From Vibrio albus (GTDB lineage: Bacteria > Pseudomonadota > Gammaproteobacteria > Enterobacterales > Vibrionaceae): DNA of 64,000 bases. The position numbers and the translations under genes are program-made. Shown one piece after another: positions 1 through 9,482 of this stretch (its first letter is position 1; each line of letters starts with the position of its first letter). A model generated the notes under the pieces. The model worked only from the letters and a program-made list of their open reading frames with translations. It was not told where the DNA came from and did no database searches. Location: NCBI RefSeq assembly GCF_003144035.1, contig NZ_QFWT01000003.1, forward strand, positions 372,001-436,000. The letters run 5' to 3'.

Positions 1-12
1 GACAAGTTACCA

Positions 13-528
13 TTACTTCTTTGTGACTTTTTTTGTTTTTAATTCAACAAGATAAGTTTCATTTCTTTCGTTTGTTATGCTGATATTGTTACCATCTGGT
101 AGCAATATCATTGACTTGAAAAAGACATCCTGAACATCTGATTCAAGGTTCTCTATTTGCTGCGTATCATAAATTTTTAGAATCCATAATCTTTCATCTG
201 TTTGTTTATCATAGGCGGCAAGAAAACCAGTGCGCTGGTCTTTACCAAGCAGTTCTGCATTGATGACTTGTTCATAACGGGTATCACCACTGGTAACCGG
301 CGATATATCTGGTGGTGCTTTTCGACTCACATTAGGCTGCGGTATTGAATCTGACGGTTCCATTCCGGGTGGAGTACTTTTACTATTGATATTACTCATA
401 GATGTTTCCTTATTGGTATGAATCTCAGTACACCCTGTACAAAACAGTACAATAGAATAAGCTAATATCATCGTAACAACGGCTGAGATTAATTTGCACG
501 AAAATCTAGATCGTATTACAGAGCTCAT
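13..528 (-). CDS. Putative T6SS immunity lipoprotein (hypothetical)
   Basis: The 171-residue product starts with a basic N-terminus and a hydrophobic segment ending in the lipobox-like FCTGC, so it is probably a lipoprotein facing the periplasm. A Ser/Pro-rich linker (about residues 45-80) leads to a C-terminal domain with short beta-rich stretches such as AAYDKQTDERLW and NETYLVELKTKKV. I recognise no family. It lies 27 bp downstream of a putative metallopeptidase effector on the same strand, which is the usual effector-immunity order, and it has its own ribosome site (AGGACG). The immunity role is inferred from position and predicted location only. It is the last gene before the left edge of the window. 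Confidence 0.6.
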   Translation of the reverse strand: MSSVIRSRFSCKLISAVVTMILAYSIVLFCTGCTEIHTNKETSMSNINSKSTPPGMEPSDSIPQPNVSRKAPPDISPVTSGDTRYEQVINAELLGKDQRTGFLAAYDKQTDERLWILKIYDTQQIENLESDVQDVFFKSMILLPDGNNISITNERNETYLVELKTKKVTKK

Positions 529-555
529 TACTTTTCGTCCTGTTATCGTTCTGGA

Positions 556-1605
556 TCAAATACCATTCATAGCACGGTTTATATCGTTTTTTGTTAGTGC
601 GTTGGCACAGTCGGCTGCGAAATACGCCCAGCTATCAGCATTTACTGAGCAGTCAGCAGGTGTGATGTTGGTTCCCGGCTTAATACCAGCCCATGCATAT
701 AGTTTGTCAGCGGTGGAACAGTCCAGATGGGATACTTCATGAACGATGATTCTTGCCCAATTTTTCATTCCATCCATAACGTTGCCTCCTTTTGCAAAAA
801 AGGCATCTTCGATGTAAACGATTGGAAGTTTTTCGTACCGGCCACCATAAACAAATGCCTCTGAGTTTTTAAAGTCGGCATCATTCCCTGTCTGAGCTGA
901 GCGTAGGGAGGCCATATCGGTAAATATCAGTTGGTTGGAATCAAGAGTATTGGCAATTTTTTTGAATCCTCGCTCCAGATTACCGATCATCAAGTTAAGC
1001 TCGATATCAGAGGTATTCCCGTCCGCAAACCATTTCTTTACTTTTTCTCGTGATTTTTGTCCTCCTTTTTGTCTGGCATTAGTCAGTGTCATTATTGCTT
1101 TATGTGTCCACGCCAGCCCCATTTGTGTGGCATTACTGAGGTTCTTTTTGTCTCGTGAACTAAAACGTTCCTTGGTATCTCCTAGTTTGTTTTTTAAAGT
1201 CACTTTATTATGTGCTGTTGCCCATAGTTCCTTAGAGGGATAGTCGGTATACGCTGCAGGAGATGAGAATATCCAAATTTTTTGTCCGCCTCTTTTCCTT
1301 AATAAATGAAAATGTAGCAGGAACTTAATCACAAGAACTCTGAAATATTCATCATTATCTATAGAGCCGGCACGATTTTTTAGCTCTATACCCGCAGACT
1401 TCATCATTTTATTTGAAGCCCTGAATTTGAGAGCCCAATGCATAGAACTTAATTTAGACGCATAAGATACATCAGGCCCATCCACCCCTAATATATTCTT
1501 GATAGCATCAATGTGTTTTTTCATTGGAGATTTGACCCCAAGTGAAGGGTTAATGAGCAAAGTTCTGACGTAGTTGTATTCTTTTGAAAACAGTTCCATT
1601 GGCAT
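556..1605 (-). CDS. Putative T6SS effector, M35-type (aspzincin) metallopeptidase
   Basis: The 349-residue protein has no signal peptide. Near the C-terminus it carries HEVSH (residues 289-293), the zinc-binding HExxH motif, followed by STADKLYA (297-304), which aligns with the aspzincin motif GTxDxxYG and would supply Asp300 as third zinc ligand. A later NADSWAYF (322-329) resembles the conserved tail of lysine-specific metalloendopeptidases (M35 / PF14521-like). The N-terminal half is basic and unrecognised. The gene sits directly after tssH and before a lipoprotein gene. A good GGAG site lies 9 bp before the chosen ATG. Motifs are seen directly; delivery through the T6SS is inferred from context. 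Confidence 0.75.
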   Translation of the reverse strand: MPMELFSKEYNYVRTLLINPSLGVKSPMKKHIDAIKNILGVDGPDVSYASKLSSMHWALKFRASNKMMKSAGIELKNRAGSIDNDEYFRVLVIKFLLHFHLLRKRGGQKIWIFSSPAAYTDYPSKELWATAHNKVTLKNKLGDTKERFSSRDKKNLSNATQMGLAWTHKAIMTLTNARQKGGQKSREKVKKWFADGNTSDIELNLMIGNLERGFKKIANTLDSNQLIFTDMASLRSAQTGNDADFKNSEAFVYGGRYEKLPIVYIEDAFFAKGGNVMDGMKNWARIIVHEVSHLDCSTADKLYAWAGIKPGTNITPADCSVNADSWAYFAADCANALTKNDINRAMNGI

Positions 1606-1708
1606 GATTTATTACTCCTACCGTCGATACCTATCACAATGTCCCGGTTCATTACTGGTTGCAGCCAATAGTTGTGAAACCAGTAAAATAATGAGTTAAA
1701 ATAAATAG

Positions 1709-4474
1709 TTACTTAAACTCATAACTAAACTCACCGTCTTCAACACTGACATGCACCCGCTCTACAGGCTTACCTTCCACCATACATTTCAATAATTCTT
1801 CACTGACGGCCGGAAGAACGGTATTGGTCAGAATGGAGTCGATCATCCGGCCTCCGCTGTCCACTTCGGTACAGCGGTCGATAATCAGCTGAATGACCGA
1901 ATCGTCATAAGTAAATGGTATCCGGTGATTAGCCACGACACGTTTCTCGATACGTTTAAGCTGCAATCTCGCAATCAGCCCCAGTACTTCGTCTGTCAAT
2001 GGATAGAACGGGATCACAACCAGACGGCCGAGCAGGGCTGGCGGGAACACTTTAAGCAGCGGTTCACGCAGCGCTTTGGTGATGCCTTCGGGTTCGGGCA
2101 TCAGTTCCGGGTCTTTGCACATATTTATGATCAGATCGGTACCGGCATTGGTGGTCAGCAGGATCAGGGTATTTTTAAAATCTATGATCCGACCTTCACC
2201 GTCTTCCATCCAGCCTTTATCAAATACCTGGAAGAACAGCTCATGCACATCCGGATGGGCTTTTTCAACTTCATCAAGCAGTACGATACTGTATGGACGC
2301 CGACGGACGGCTTCTGTCAGCACACCACCTTCACCGTAACCCACATAGCCCGGAGGAGAACCTTTTAGGGTGGATACGGTGTGTGCTTCCTGATATTCAC
2401 TCATATTAATGGTGATAACATTTTCTTCTCCACCGTAAAGCGCTTCGGCCAGTGCCAATGCGGTTTCGGTTTTACCCACACCAGAGCTACCGGCCAGCAT
2501 AAAGACCCCGATAGGTTTGTTCGGGTTATCCATACCGGCTCGTGAGGTCTGAATGCGCCGGGCGATCATATCCAGAGCATGGCGCTGACCGATGATGCGT
2601 TGCTCCATAATATCGGCAAGGTTAAGTACGGTTTCGACTTCATTTTTCACCATCCGGCCAACCGGAATACCGGTCCAGTCCTGTACGACAGAACCAACGG
2701 CAGTCGCATCAACACAGGGTAGGATAAGCGGATCTTCTCCCTGCAGTTCTGTCAGTTCGTCTTGTAATTGCTGAAGCTTATGCAGACATTCCTGACGTTC
2801 ATCGGCATTCAGCTCATGCGCTTCTGACTCATCTGTCTGTACTGGGGAATCCTCTGCGACGTCGGCGTTAATTTCTGTGACGCTGTCACTTGATTCGTCG
2901 TCGTTTGTTTCTTTGGGCTGAGCGTGTTTGCCTAACCGTGTCCGAAGATCCAGAATCTGTTCAACCAGTGTTTTTTCTTTATTCCACTGTTCTTCCAGAG
3001 TGGTCAGTCTTGCTTGTTCCTCAGTTAAATTTTCGGTTGCTTTAATTTCTCTTTCCTTAATATCAACACCGACATCTTTTTCTCTGCGGATGATGTTCAG
3101 CTCAGTTTCCAGTGCCTGAATCCGTTTTCTCGAATCATCAATTGAAGCTGGAACCGCACCGTGACTGATTGCTACCCTTGCGCTTGCCGTATCCAGCAAA
3201 CTAACGGATTTATCCGGTAACTGACGCGCCGGAATATAGCGATGAGAGAGTTTAACCGCAGCTTCTAACGCCTCATCCAACACCTGAACCTTGTGGTGTT
3301 TTTCCATGGTGGAAGCGACGCCGCGCATCATCAGTATTGCTTTGTCTTCGGTTGGTTCGGGAACCTGAATGACCTGGAATCGGCGGGTGAGCGCCGGGTC
3401 TTTTTCGATATACTTTTTATATTCTGCCCAGGTAGTTGCAGCGATAGTGCGCAAGGTACCCCGGGCAAGCGCAGGTTTAAGCAGGTTGGCAGCATCCCCG
3501 GTACCGGCTGCGCCACCCGCACCAATCAGGGTATGGGCTTCATCAATAAACAGAATAATAGGTTTTTCGGATGACTGAACTTCTTCAATCACCTGACGCA
3601 GGCGATTTTCAAATTCGCCTTTCATACTGGCACCAGCCTGTAGCAGACCAACGTCCAGTGAACGCAGTGTCACGCCCTGAAGTGGAGGAGGGACATCACC
3701 CTTAACAATCCGCTGGGCAAAGCCTTCTACCACCGCCGTTTTACCGACACCGGCTTCACCGGTCAGGATTGGATTATTCTGTCGGCGGCGCATCAGTATG
3801 TCGGTGATCTGGCGTATTTCTTCATCCCGTCCGACGATAGGGTCCATTTTACCGCTGCGCGCTTCTTCAGTAAGGTCAACGGTAAATTGCTGAAGTGCTT
3901 CTTGCTTGCCCATCTGAGCCGGGGAAGTGGCTCCACTGGCTTCACCCGGTATGGCTCCGCCACCTACTTTGAATCCGTCATTGGCACTTAGATGATCTTC
4001 CGGTGAACCACCCACGATGTCATCGAAACGATCAGTCAGCTGTTCAACTTTTATCTTATCGAATTCAGTGGAAATACTTCTCAGGGCATTGGTGAGTCGT
4101 TTGGTTTTCAGTATGCCAACCATAAGGTAGCCGGTGCGGATTTGAGATTCGCCAAACAGCAGGGTGGCGTACAGCCAGCTTCTTTCTACCGTTTCTTCAA
4201 TATAGGAGGAGAGGTCCGTAATGGATGTTGAACCGCGTGGAAGCCGGTCTAAATGGTCAGTGATATCCTTTGCCAGACGCGAGGGGTTGATATCAAAGTG
4301 ATTAATGATTCTGATCAGGTCGGAATCTGTCAGTTGAAGGATCTGGTGTATCCAGTGCACCAGCTCAACATAGGGGTTACCGCGCATTTTACAAAAGACC
4401 GTTGCGCTTTCGATGGATTTATATCCGACCTGATTGAGTTTGCCGAATAGGGCAACACGATTAATTTCTGACAT
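1709..4474 (-). CDS. tssH: T6SS sheath-disassembly ATPase TssH (ClpV)
   Basis: This AAA+ unfoldase recycles contracted TssB/TssC sheath in the cytoplasm. It has an N-terminal Clp-type domain, a first ATPase module with Walker A GEAGVGKT (about 239-246) and Walker B LFIDEAH (308-314), a coiled-coil middle region, and a second module with Walker A GSSGVGKT (662-669). The start giving MSEINRV was chosen because AAGGAA precedes it; a longer frame reaches 4534 but lacks a better site. At 921 residues it is longer than common ClpV proteins because of an acidic stretch of about 40 residues (521-559) inside the middle region. It follows tssG in the operon. Confidence 0.96.
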   Translation of the reverse strand: MSEINRVALFGKLNQVGYKSIESATVFCKMRGNPYVELVHWIHQILQLTDSDLIRIINHFDINPSRLAKDITDHLDRLPRGSTSITDLSSYIEETVERSWLYATLLFGESQIRTGYLMVGILKTKRLTNALRSISTEFDKIKVEQLTDRFDDIVGGSPEDHLSANDGFKVGGGAIPGEASGATSPAQMGKQEALQQFTVDLTEEARSGKMDPIVGRDEEIRQITDILMRRRQNNPILTGEAGVGKTAVVEGFAQRIVKGDVPPPLQGVTLRSLDVGLLQAGASMKGEFENRLRQVIEEVQSSEKPIILFIDEAHTLIGAGGAAGTGDAANLLKPALARGTLRTIAATTWAEYKKYIEKDPALTRRFQVIQVPEPTEDKAILMMRGVASTMEKHHKVQVLDEALEAAVKLSHRYIPARQLPDKSVSLLDTASARVAISHGAVPASIDDSRKRIQALETELNIIRREKDVGVDIKEREIKATENLTEEQARLTTLEEQWNKEKTLVEQILDLRTRLGKHAQPKETNDDESSDSVTEINADVAEDSPVQTDESEAHELNADERQECLHKLQQLQDELTELQGEDPLILPCVDATAVGSVVQDWTGIPVGRMVKNEVETVLNLADIMEQRIIGQRHALDMIARRIQTSRAGMDNPNKPIGVFMLAGSSGVGKTETALALAEALYGGEENVITINMSEYQEAHTVSTLKGSPPGYVGYGEGGVLTEAVRRRPYSIVLLDEVEKAHPDVHELFFQVFDKGWMEDGEGRIIDFKNTLILLTTNAGTDLIINMCKDPELMPEPEGITKALREPLLKVFPPALLGRLVVIPFYPLTDEVLGLIARLQLKRIEKRVVANHRIPFTYDDSVIQLIIDRCTEVDSGGRMIDSILTNTVLPAVSEELLKCMVEGKPVERVHVSVEDGEFSYEFK

Positions 4475-4540
4475 CCCTATTTCCTTGTATTCCATTTGCA
4501 GCATGCTGCGGTTTATTAACGGGTAACCCCACACCGGGCA

Positions 4541-5569
4541 CTAGTGAGTCCCGGCAAAAGGATTAAGTATCAGTTCTTCATAGTCACCGGACCCGGAATT
4601 GCCGGATATCCAGGAGTTCCACCCGAGTTGTCCTTCTTCTCCCAGCCGGATGGGCCGGGGTGGTTTTTGCATAATCAGCCTGAGGTCCCAGGTAAGTTCA
4701 TTGCCACTATAATTCCGGACAATGGCTATAAGCCGTTTTAATCCGTCGCTGCCCGGTAACAGGGCTTCAAATTGTTCACGGGTTAACGGCCCGATGGTGA
4801 TACGAAACTTGTTCTGCCGGTCCCAGACCTTTTCGCCGATAATGGAGGTTGTGCCAAGTGTGCCGGTTGTCGGTGACTCGCCAAGGCGGCACTGACCCTC
4901 TTCGGGGATTTGCATCCAGTGGCCGGTAAATTGCTCTATTGTGGTGGGTAATTCAAAAAAGCTCTGGATCATGGCTTCCAGTCCATCCGCACTTTTGGTC
5001 TGGCCGGAGAGCCATCCGGAAAAGCTCAGTTTGGCCAGGTCTGGCATATCATCCCGTTGCCTGTACGCGGGCATCCCGATTCCGGTCACTGCGCCGATAT
5101 AGGTTGAGAATGTGTCTTCCTCCGGTCGGTCATAGCTGATCGCCGGCTGAGTATTGGCCCATGCCCGGTAAAACAGCGACAGCATGCGGTGGTGAAACAG
5201 ATCGGCAAAACCTCTGAAGCTGGTATCGCCGGAATTTTGAATCCGGTCTTTTACATATTCTGTGATATGCAGAGGTAGTGGGCCGTTCGGCCCGAACAGG
5301 CCAAAGTGCAACACACTCAGGTGTGGCTTTTTACCATCTTTCGCCAGAGAAAAATGACGTAAAGTGGTGGGAGCAAAGATCAGAGAAGGCTCCTGACCAA
5401 AGCGAACCGGGTCATTTCGCGGTCGCAGGGATTCACCGATTCTGGGGGCATCGGAGTGAACGCACTCAAGCAGCCGCATGACCTGATAGAAGTCAAACTC
5501 ATACGGAGCCTCGTGCAGCCCGTCATGTAAGGCTAAAATACGTGCCGCATTCCGGTTCGTAATGGCCAT
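4541..5569 (-). CDS. tssG: T6SS baseplate protein TssG
   Basis: TssG (ImpH/VasB family, 342 residues) forms the baseplate wedge with TssF and TssE around the VgrG spike. The opening region with YEFDFYQVMRLLE is typical, as are RPRNDPVRFGQEPSL and the LHITEYVKDR segment that follows. The start lies inside the last 37 bp of tssF and has a GGGGAGA ribosome site, so the two are probably translationally coupled. It belongs to the tssE-tssF-tssG-tssH run. Confidence 0.95.
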   Translation of the reverse strand: MAITNRNAARILALHDGLHEAPYEFDFYQVMRLLECVHSDAPRIGESLRPRNDPVRFGQEPSLIFAPTTLRHFSLAKDGKKPHLSVLHFGLFGPNGPLPLHITEYVKDRIQNSGDTSFRGFADLFHHRMLSLFYRAWANTQPAISYDRPEEDTFSTYIGAVTGIGMPAYRQRDDMPDLAKLSFSGWLSGQTKSADGLEAMIQSFFELPTTIEQFTGHWMQIPEEGQCRLGESPTTGTLGTTSIIGEKVWDRQNKFRITIGPLTREQFEALLPGSDGLKRLIAIVRNYSGNELTWDLRLIMQKPPRPIRLGEEGQLGWNSWISGNSGSGDYEELILNPFAGTH

Positions 5570-7401
5570 CGCATTATCTCCCCGCGTTCACTGGTATGAA
5601 TGACGGTCTGAGTAAATGAATTGATGGAGACGTACCGGGCGAAAAACCGGTCCAGAACGGCTCCCAGTAAAAAGACGCCACTTCCGGCAAAGACATCTTC
5701 GTCAAAAGTCAGGTGAATTTCCTGTCCCCGTCCGAGGGCTATCGGGCCGCTGACCGGAATACGCCGGATAACCGGTTCACAGCTTATCTGTTTGACTCCT
5801 TCGATCTGTTTTCTGACCGGCAGTTCTGCCACATCTCCGTATAGTGACAGTAATTCCCGTAGTGCTTCAGCACTCTGTGATTCATCACTGTTACTCAGTG
5901 AAAGGTAATTCAGTGAAAGGTGGCTGATTAACCGCCAGCTGGTTTTCCCCTGAGGCCAGGATGGCATCGGCTTGGACGGGCCGGCAATGCAGCGAACGGC
6001 CTTCAATGGGGCAGAGCCTACCAGGGTAAAATCGGTGTTTTCTTTTCCCAGTGGCATATGCAGGGGCAGATCGCGGTTACTGCACATGGCGTCGATGCCG
6101 ACCTGCCTGAGGTCGTCACGGAACGGGGCTTCCTGACTGTCTACCAGGCTGATAAACAGTTCGCTGCCGATATAACTGGAGCGGGGGCCGTTTCTTTGCT
6201 GCTTGGCCGACAGTTGACGAGGCTCCCTGCGCTGGGTGTAGAACGTATTTCCCGGCTGTTGCGCAGCATGGTTATGGGAAGCATAAAATGAGCTGAACTC
6301 CTGAGCGTCTTTCGCTTCCGATCCATAGCCGATAACTTGAGAGAGTGAATAAACTTCAAAATCCATTGGCCGGGTTCTGTCCGGGACCACATGGAATTCA
6401 CTGGATTTCTGATTGATGTGGATGCGGTCGCACTGTTTGGGAAACAGGTTAATTGCCGGCGTGCAGAACAGTTCAAAGTTATCTTTGCTGAGCCGTTTTT
6501 CCAGGAAGCTATCCTGACGGTTTAACAGGAACAGCAGATCCAGTTGATCCCCCTGACAGCGCTGAACGGCTTTGCTGAGACCGGTGATACGGGTAAACAT
6601 AAAGCGCTGTGGGAACGCAAAGTATTCATGCAGAAGCCGGTAGCCTTCATAGCTGTGCGGGGTATGCGGTAACAAAGCTTCGTTGTCGGTAAAGCCCACG
6701 GGTTGCACATGGTGTTTATCCAGCATTTCACACCAGTCGGCGGTATGACTGGCAGGCATAACGCATACTGAGATCGTATTACCCGTTATCTGCTCGTAGA
6801 GGTGCATGGGCAGGGCATCAACACCATTCAGGTAGAACTTGAGCTCATCCAGTTGAATCTGGTTAAAATTCAGACCGGCTGTGCTTTTCAGACGCAGGCG
6901 TATCGCGGCTCTGGTTCCCGGCTGTTCGGGAATTTTTAACCCCGCCAGCGTGGTCAGATAGCTGGCTTCCTCCACTTGTACCGGCCAGAGCCGGGTAGTG
7001 TGAGCCGTCCGGTATTCACATGCGGTCTGTTCGTTTTTACCCAGCAGGCTGTACAGCTGACTATTTCTGTCAATGCTCACTCCTTCCGCCAGACCACTTT
7101 CACTCAGATCGGGACGGAACTGAACGACAGCCATCGATGGGGTCGGGCACAGATAATGCGGATAAATGGTTTCCAGCAGGTATTGGGTAAACTGAGGAAA
7201 CTGTGCGTCCAGCTTCAGCTGGACCCGCGCGGCAAGAAAGGCGAATCCTTCGAGCAGTCTTTCTACATAAGGATCGGCGCAGTCAAAGCCATCCATACCC
7301 AGCCGGCCTGCAATTTTAGGGTATTCCCGGGCGAATTCGGCTCCCATTTCGCGGATATACTGCAGTTCCTGATTATAGTATTTGAGCAGTTGCGGGTTCA
7401 C
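5533..7401 (-). CDS. tssF: T6SS baseplate protein TssF
   Basis: TssF (ImpG/VasA family) is the largest wedge component of the T6SS baseplate. The 622-residue product begins MNPQLLKYYNQELQYIREMG and continues with EFAREYPKIAGRLGM and DPYVERLLEGFAFLAARVQ, all hallmark family sequences, and its length is usual. The start codon is GTG and overlaps the tssE stop by 4 bp (GTGA), with AGGAGG 6 bp upstream. The coding end overlaps tssG by 37 bp. Confidence 0.96.
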   Translation of the reverse strand: MNPQLLKYYNQELQYIREMGAEFAREYPKIAGRLGMDGFDCADPYVERLLEGFAFLAARVQLKLDAQFPQFTQYLLETIYPHYLCPTPSMAVVQFRPDLSESGLAEGVSIDRNSQLYSLLGKNEQTACEYRTAHTTRLWPVQVEEASYLTTLAGLKIPEQPGTRAAIRLRLKSTAGLNFNQIQLDELKFYLNGVDALPMHLYEQITGNTISVCVMPASHTADWCEMLDKHHVQPVGFTDNEALLPHTPHSYEGYRLLHEYFAFPQRFMFTRITGLSKAVQRCQGDQLDLLFLLNRQDSFLEKRLSKDNFELFCTPAINLFPKQCDRIHINQKSSEFHVVPDRTRPMDFEVYSLSQVIGYGSEAKDAQEFSSFYASHNHAAQQPGNTFYTQRREPRQLSAKQQRNGPRSSYIGSELFISLVDSQEAPFRDDLRQVGIDAMCSNRDLPLHMPLGKENTDFTLVGSAPLKAVRCIAGPSKPMPSWPQGKTSWRLISHLSLNYLSLSNSDESQSAEALRELLSLYGDVAELPVRKQIEGVKQISCEPVIRRIPVSGPIALGRGQEIHLTFDEDVFAGSGVFLLGAVLDRFFARYVSINSFTQTVIHTSERGEIMRWPLRTGMRHVF

Positions 7402-7916
7402 GGGCGACCTCCTCTGCTGTTGTAATCCGTTACTGATACTTGTCCGCCTTCAAGATCAATTTCTGTTTTCATATACATCCGTAAGGGGACAGGCTGTGCC
7501 CAGAGTTCGCCTTCGATATCAAAACCGAGCGTGTTGTGGTTCATCTCGCTTTCTGAGAGTTTTAGCTTCACCTTCAGAGAGTGTCTGAGCAGCCGGGGCT
7601 CATAGTTGAGTATGGATTCACGCAGCAAATGCTGCAGAGTGCGCACATCAATACCGGATGCCGTGTGACCGGCCAAATCGGGCATACCGTAATTCAGTAC
7701 AGACTCTGCGACATAAGGGTAGCGACTCAGATCCTGCACCGTACTCAGGCTGGCGGTATTAAACAGCCAACTAAGATCGCGCAATACACCTTCACGGATT
7801 TTCTGAAGTGACAGGACGCGCTTGTCCCTTGACTCTGCCTGTGTTTCCGGAGAGTCATCTGTCAGGCGATCCAGCAATGAAGGCTGCAGCCTTTCTCTGG
7901 TAGTGAGCTCGACCAC
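7398..7916 (-). CDS. tssE: T6SS baseplate protein TssE (gp25-like)
   Basis: TssE is the gp25/lysozyme-like wedge protein that nucleates sheath assembly on the baseplate. The 172-residue product has the expected PSLLDRLTD opening, then LQKIREGVLRDLSWLFNT and SVLNYGMPDL. A GTG start is used, with GGAG 8 bp upstream. The stop overlaps the tssF start by 4 bp. It follows tagJ after a 12-bp gap. Confidence 0.95.
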   Translation of the reverse strand: MVELTTRERLQPSLLDRLTDDSPETQAESRDKRVLSLQKIREGVLRDLSWLFNTASLSTVQDLSRYPYVAESVLNYGMPDLAGHTASGIDVRTLQHLLRESILNYEPRLLRHSLKVKLKLSESEMNHNTLGFDIEGELWAQPVPLRMYMKTEIDLEGGQVSVTDYNSRGGRP

Positions 7917-7928
7917 AACAGGTTCTCC

Positions 7929-8756
7929 TTATCCTTGCTCATCCGCTTCCGGGAGGGCTGAGTTTGCGTCGGTTTCAAACTGTATGTCTCTGACCTCCAT
8001 AAGAGGGTATTCGTCATTATCGGTCGCCAGCATCCGCTGTCCGTATCCGATATACAGTTCGTTACCTTCGTCTGACCAGTCGGTTTTTCGGCTAAGCTGG
8101 ATCATCGGATCGTCGCTCTGTTCTGAACCGGGGTAGCGGGCCGGGATCAGGCCAACAATTTCACCTCCGTTGCGCCAGTTAAAATGGGCCGGCATCCATA
8201 CCACATCCCGCAGATCGCTGGGCTCCTCTATCTGTATTGACTGGATATTTTCCTGTGGTATCCAGTAGTACTGACCATTGATAATGGCTTCAAAAACGGG
8301 GCCTAGACGGGGATCGGCGTCTGAAATCCAGGCGAACGGCTGGCCGTTGATGCTACCGGCAATAGCCGGTGCCAGTTCAAACGCCTGATTGCGGACTGAC
8401 TGAGACTGCTGGAGTTTATTGTCAGTTTCCAGACGTAACGCTTCAAGCAGCAGAGCTATCCATTCAGGCGGCTGGCCAAAAATCAGCGGTGAGCGCAAGC
8501 CTGCGAACACCTGCTGGCGAAAAGCCTCACAGTTCAGTGCCGTCTCATACATTTTCACCATGGCCAACGTACCGGCGTCCAGCTCACCTGCGACTTTTAG
8601 CTGAGTTAATGCGCGCTCCCACTGCCCGAGTACAGAAAGAAGCTGGAACAGAAAGGTTCGGTATTCCGCTCGGGAAGGCTCTTTACGGATCTGGTCCTGC
8701 AGTTGAGATAAAGCGTCTGTCAGGCGTCCCTCAATGAGGCTTTGTTTAGCCAGCAT
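7929..8756 (-). CDS. tagJ: T6SS accessory protein TagJ (ImpE/SciE family)
   Basis: TagJ-type proteins bind the sheath component TssB and are thought to help ClpV engage contracted sheath. The 275-residue product has an N-terminal TPR-like half (AKQSLIEGRLTDALSQLQ, then PSRAEYRTFLFQLLSVLGQW) and a C-terminal ImpE-type half with GQYYWIPQENI and VWMPAHFNWRNGGE. A strong AAGGAG site precedes the ATG. It sits between hcp and tssE; a hairpin at 8821-8840 separates it from hcp. Confidence 0.92.
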   Translation of the reverse strand: MLAKQSLIEGRLTDALSQLQDQIRKEPSRAEYRTFLFQLLSVLGQWERALTQLKVAGELDAGTLAMVKMYETALNCEAFRQQVFAGLRSPLIFGQPPEWIALLLEALRLETDNKLQQSQSVRNQAFELAPAIAGSINGQPFAWISDADPRLGPVFEAIINGQYYWIPQENIQSIQIEEPSDLRDVVWMPAHFNWRNGGEIVGLIPARYPGSEQSDDPMIQLSRKTDWSDEGNELYIGYGQRMLATDNDEYPLMEVRDIQFETDANSALPEADEQG

Positions 8757-8820
8757 AACGACTCCTTAAGTCACAGGCTTATCTTAGAGGTGTCCATGAC
8801 TGGTCGATGTGTTTGGTTAA

Positions 8821-8840
8821 GCCCCGGCTTATTCCGGGGC
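8821..8840. repeat. Hairpin between hcp and tagJ
   Basis: Perfect 7-bp stem GCCCCGG/CCGGGGC with loop CTTATT. On the minus strand it lies about 35 bp after the hcp stop and lacks a T-run, so it is more likely a transcript-end stabiliser or attenuator than a full terminator. It would let hcp mRNA outnumber the genes after it. Confidence 0.6.
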
Positions 8841-8874
8841 ACATTTTTCAGATAATGGTCTTATCGATTAAGGC

Positions 8875-9357
8875 TTACAGGTCTTTATTCGCTGCAATAT
8901 CACGACCATATTTAACGGCAGCTTCCAAACTACCATCCGCTTTCTGAGGACTATAGTCATATTTCACAACGGAGAAGTTCAGGGTGATATTTTCTGTTAA
9001 GCGATCTTCACCACCACTACCACCGGAGCTTATGGAAGTGACGATAATGTCTTCCATATTCAGGACGATATATTCAACTTGTTTTCCCCCGGCTTTGCGT
9101 ATCGTCAATTTGGCTTTTTTGATATGGTTACCGTCTGAGCAGTACTTCATCAGAACAGGAGTCGCTTTATCGACGTATTTAGTGACGGACAGATCCTGAA
9201 TACTCACTTTACCGGAACCACCGCCACCACCCATGTGGGTTGTACCGGATTGACTCATGCCCCAACTCCATGCCAACACGTCAATCTCATCGGCGTGTTT
9301 ATCATCCTGGGCCTCACCATTGATTCCATCTATTTTCAAAAACATGTCAACAGCCAT
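8875..9357 (-). CDS. hcp: T6SS inner-tube protein Hcp (TssD)
   Basis: Hcp hexamers stack to form the tube that is expelled with VgrG and PAAR. The 160-residue protein starts AVDMFLKIDGINGEAQDD and carries SWGMSQSG, a glycine-rich loop (MGGGGGSGK), and VSIQDLSVTKYVDKATP, all typical of the Hcp1 group. Length is normal and there is no C-terminal effector extension. AAGGAG lies 8 bp before the ATG. Hairpins on both sides (9410-9433 and 8821-8840) may set its transcript apart from the rest of the operon. Confidence 0.97.
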   Translation of the reverse strand: MAVDMFLKIDGINGEAQDDKHADEIDVLAWSWGMSQSGTTHMGGGGGSGKVSIQDLSVTKYVDKATPVLMKYCSDGNHIKKAKLTIRKAGGKQVEYIVLNMEDIIVTSISSGGSGGEDRLTENITLNFSVVKYDYSPQKADGSLEAAVKYGRDIAANKDL

Positions 9358-9409
9358 AAGATAATCTCCTTATGCGAATAAACGGCTATTCCTGCACGGG
9401 TTCTGTTTG

Positions 9410-9433
9410 CTCCGGAGCCGTATCGCTCCGGAG
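9410..9433. repeat. Hairpin between tssC and hcp
   Basis: Two copies of the self-complementary CTCCGGAG, 8 bp apart, form a stem. It lies in the 125-bp spacer before hcp and may protect or separate the hcp transcript. Confidence 0.55.
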
Positions 9434-9482
9434 TCACTGGTGGCAGGGACAGTATGTAGGCTTTTACTCTGATTCAGTCCGG

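Noticed and set aside
1925..2368. Plus-strand reading frames across the T6SS region
   Set aside because: They are the opposite strand of long, clearly conserved genes and show no family motif.
4475..4534. Longer TssH start (MWGYPL)
   Set aside because: ClpV proteins start with an N-domain like MSEINRV, and the ribosome site AAGGAA sits before that ATG.
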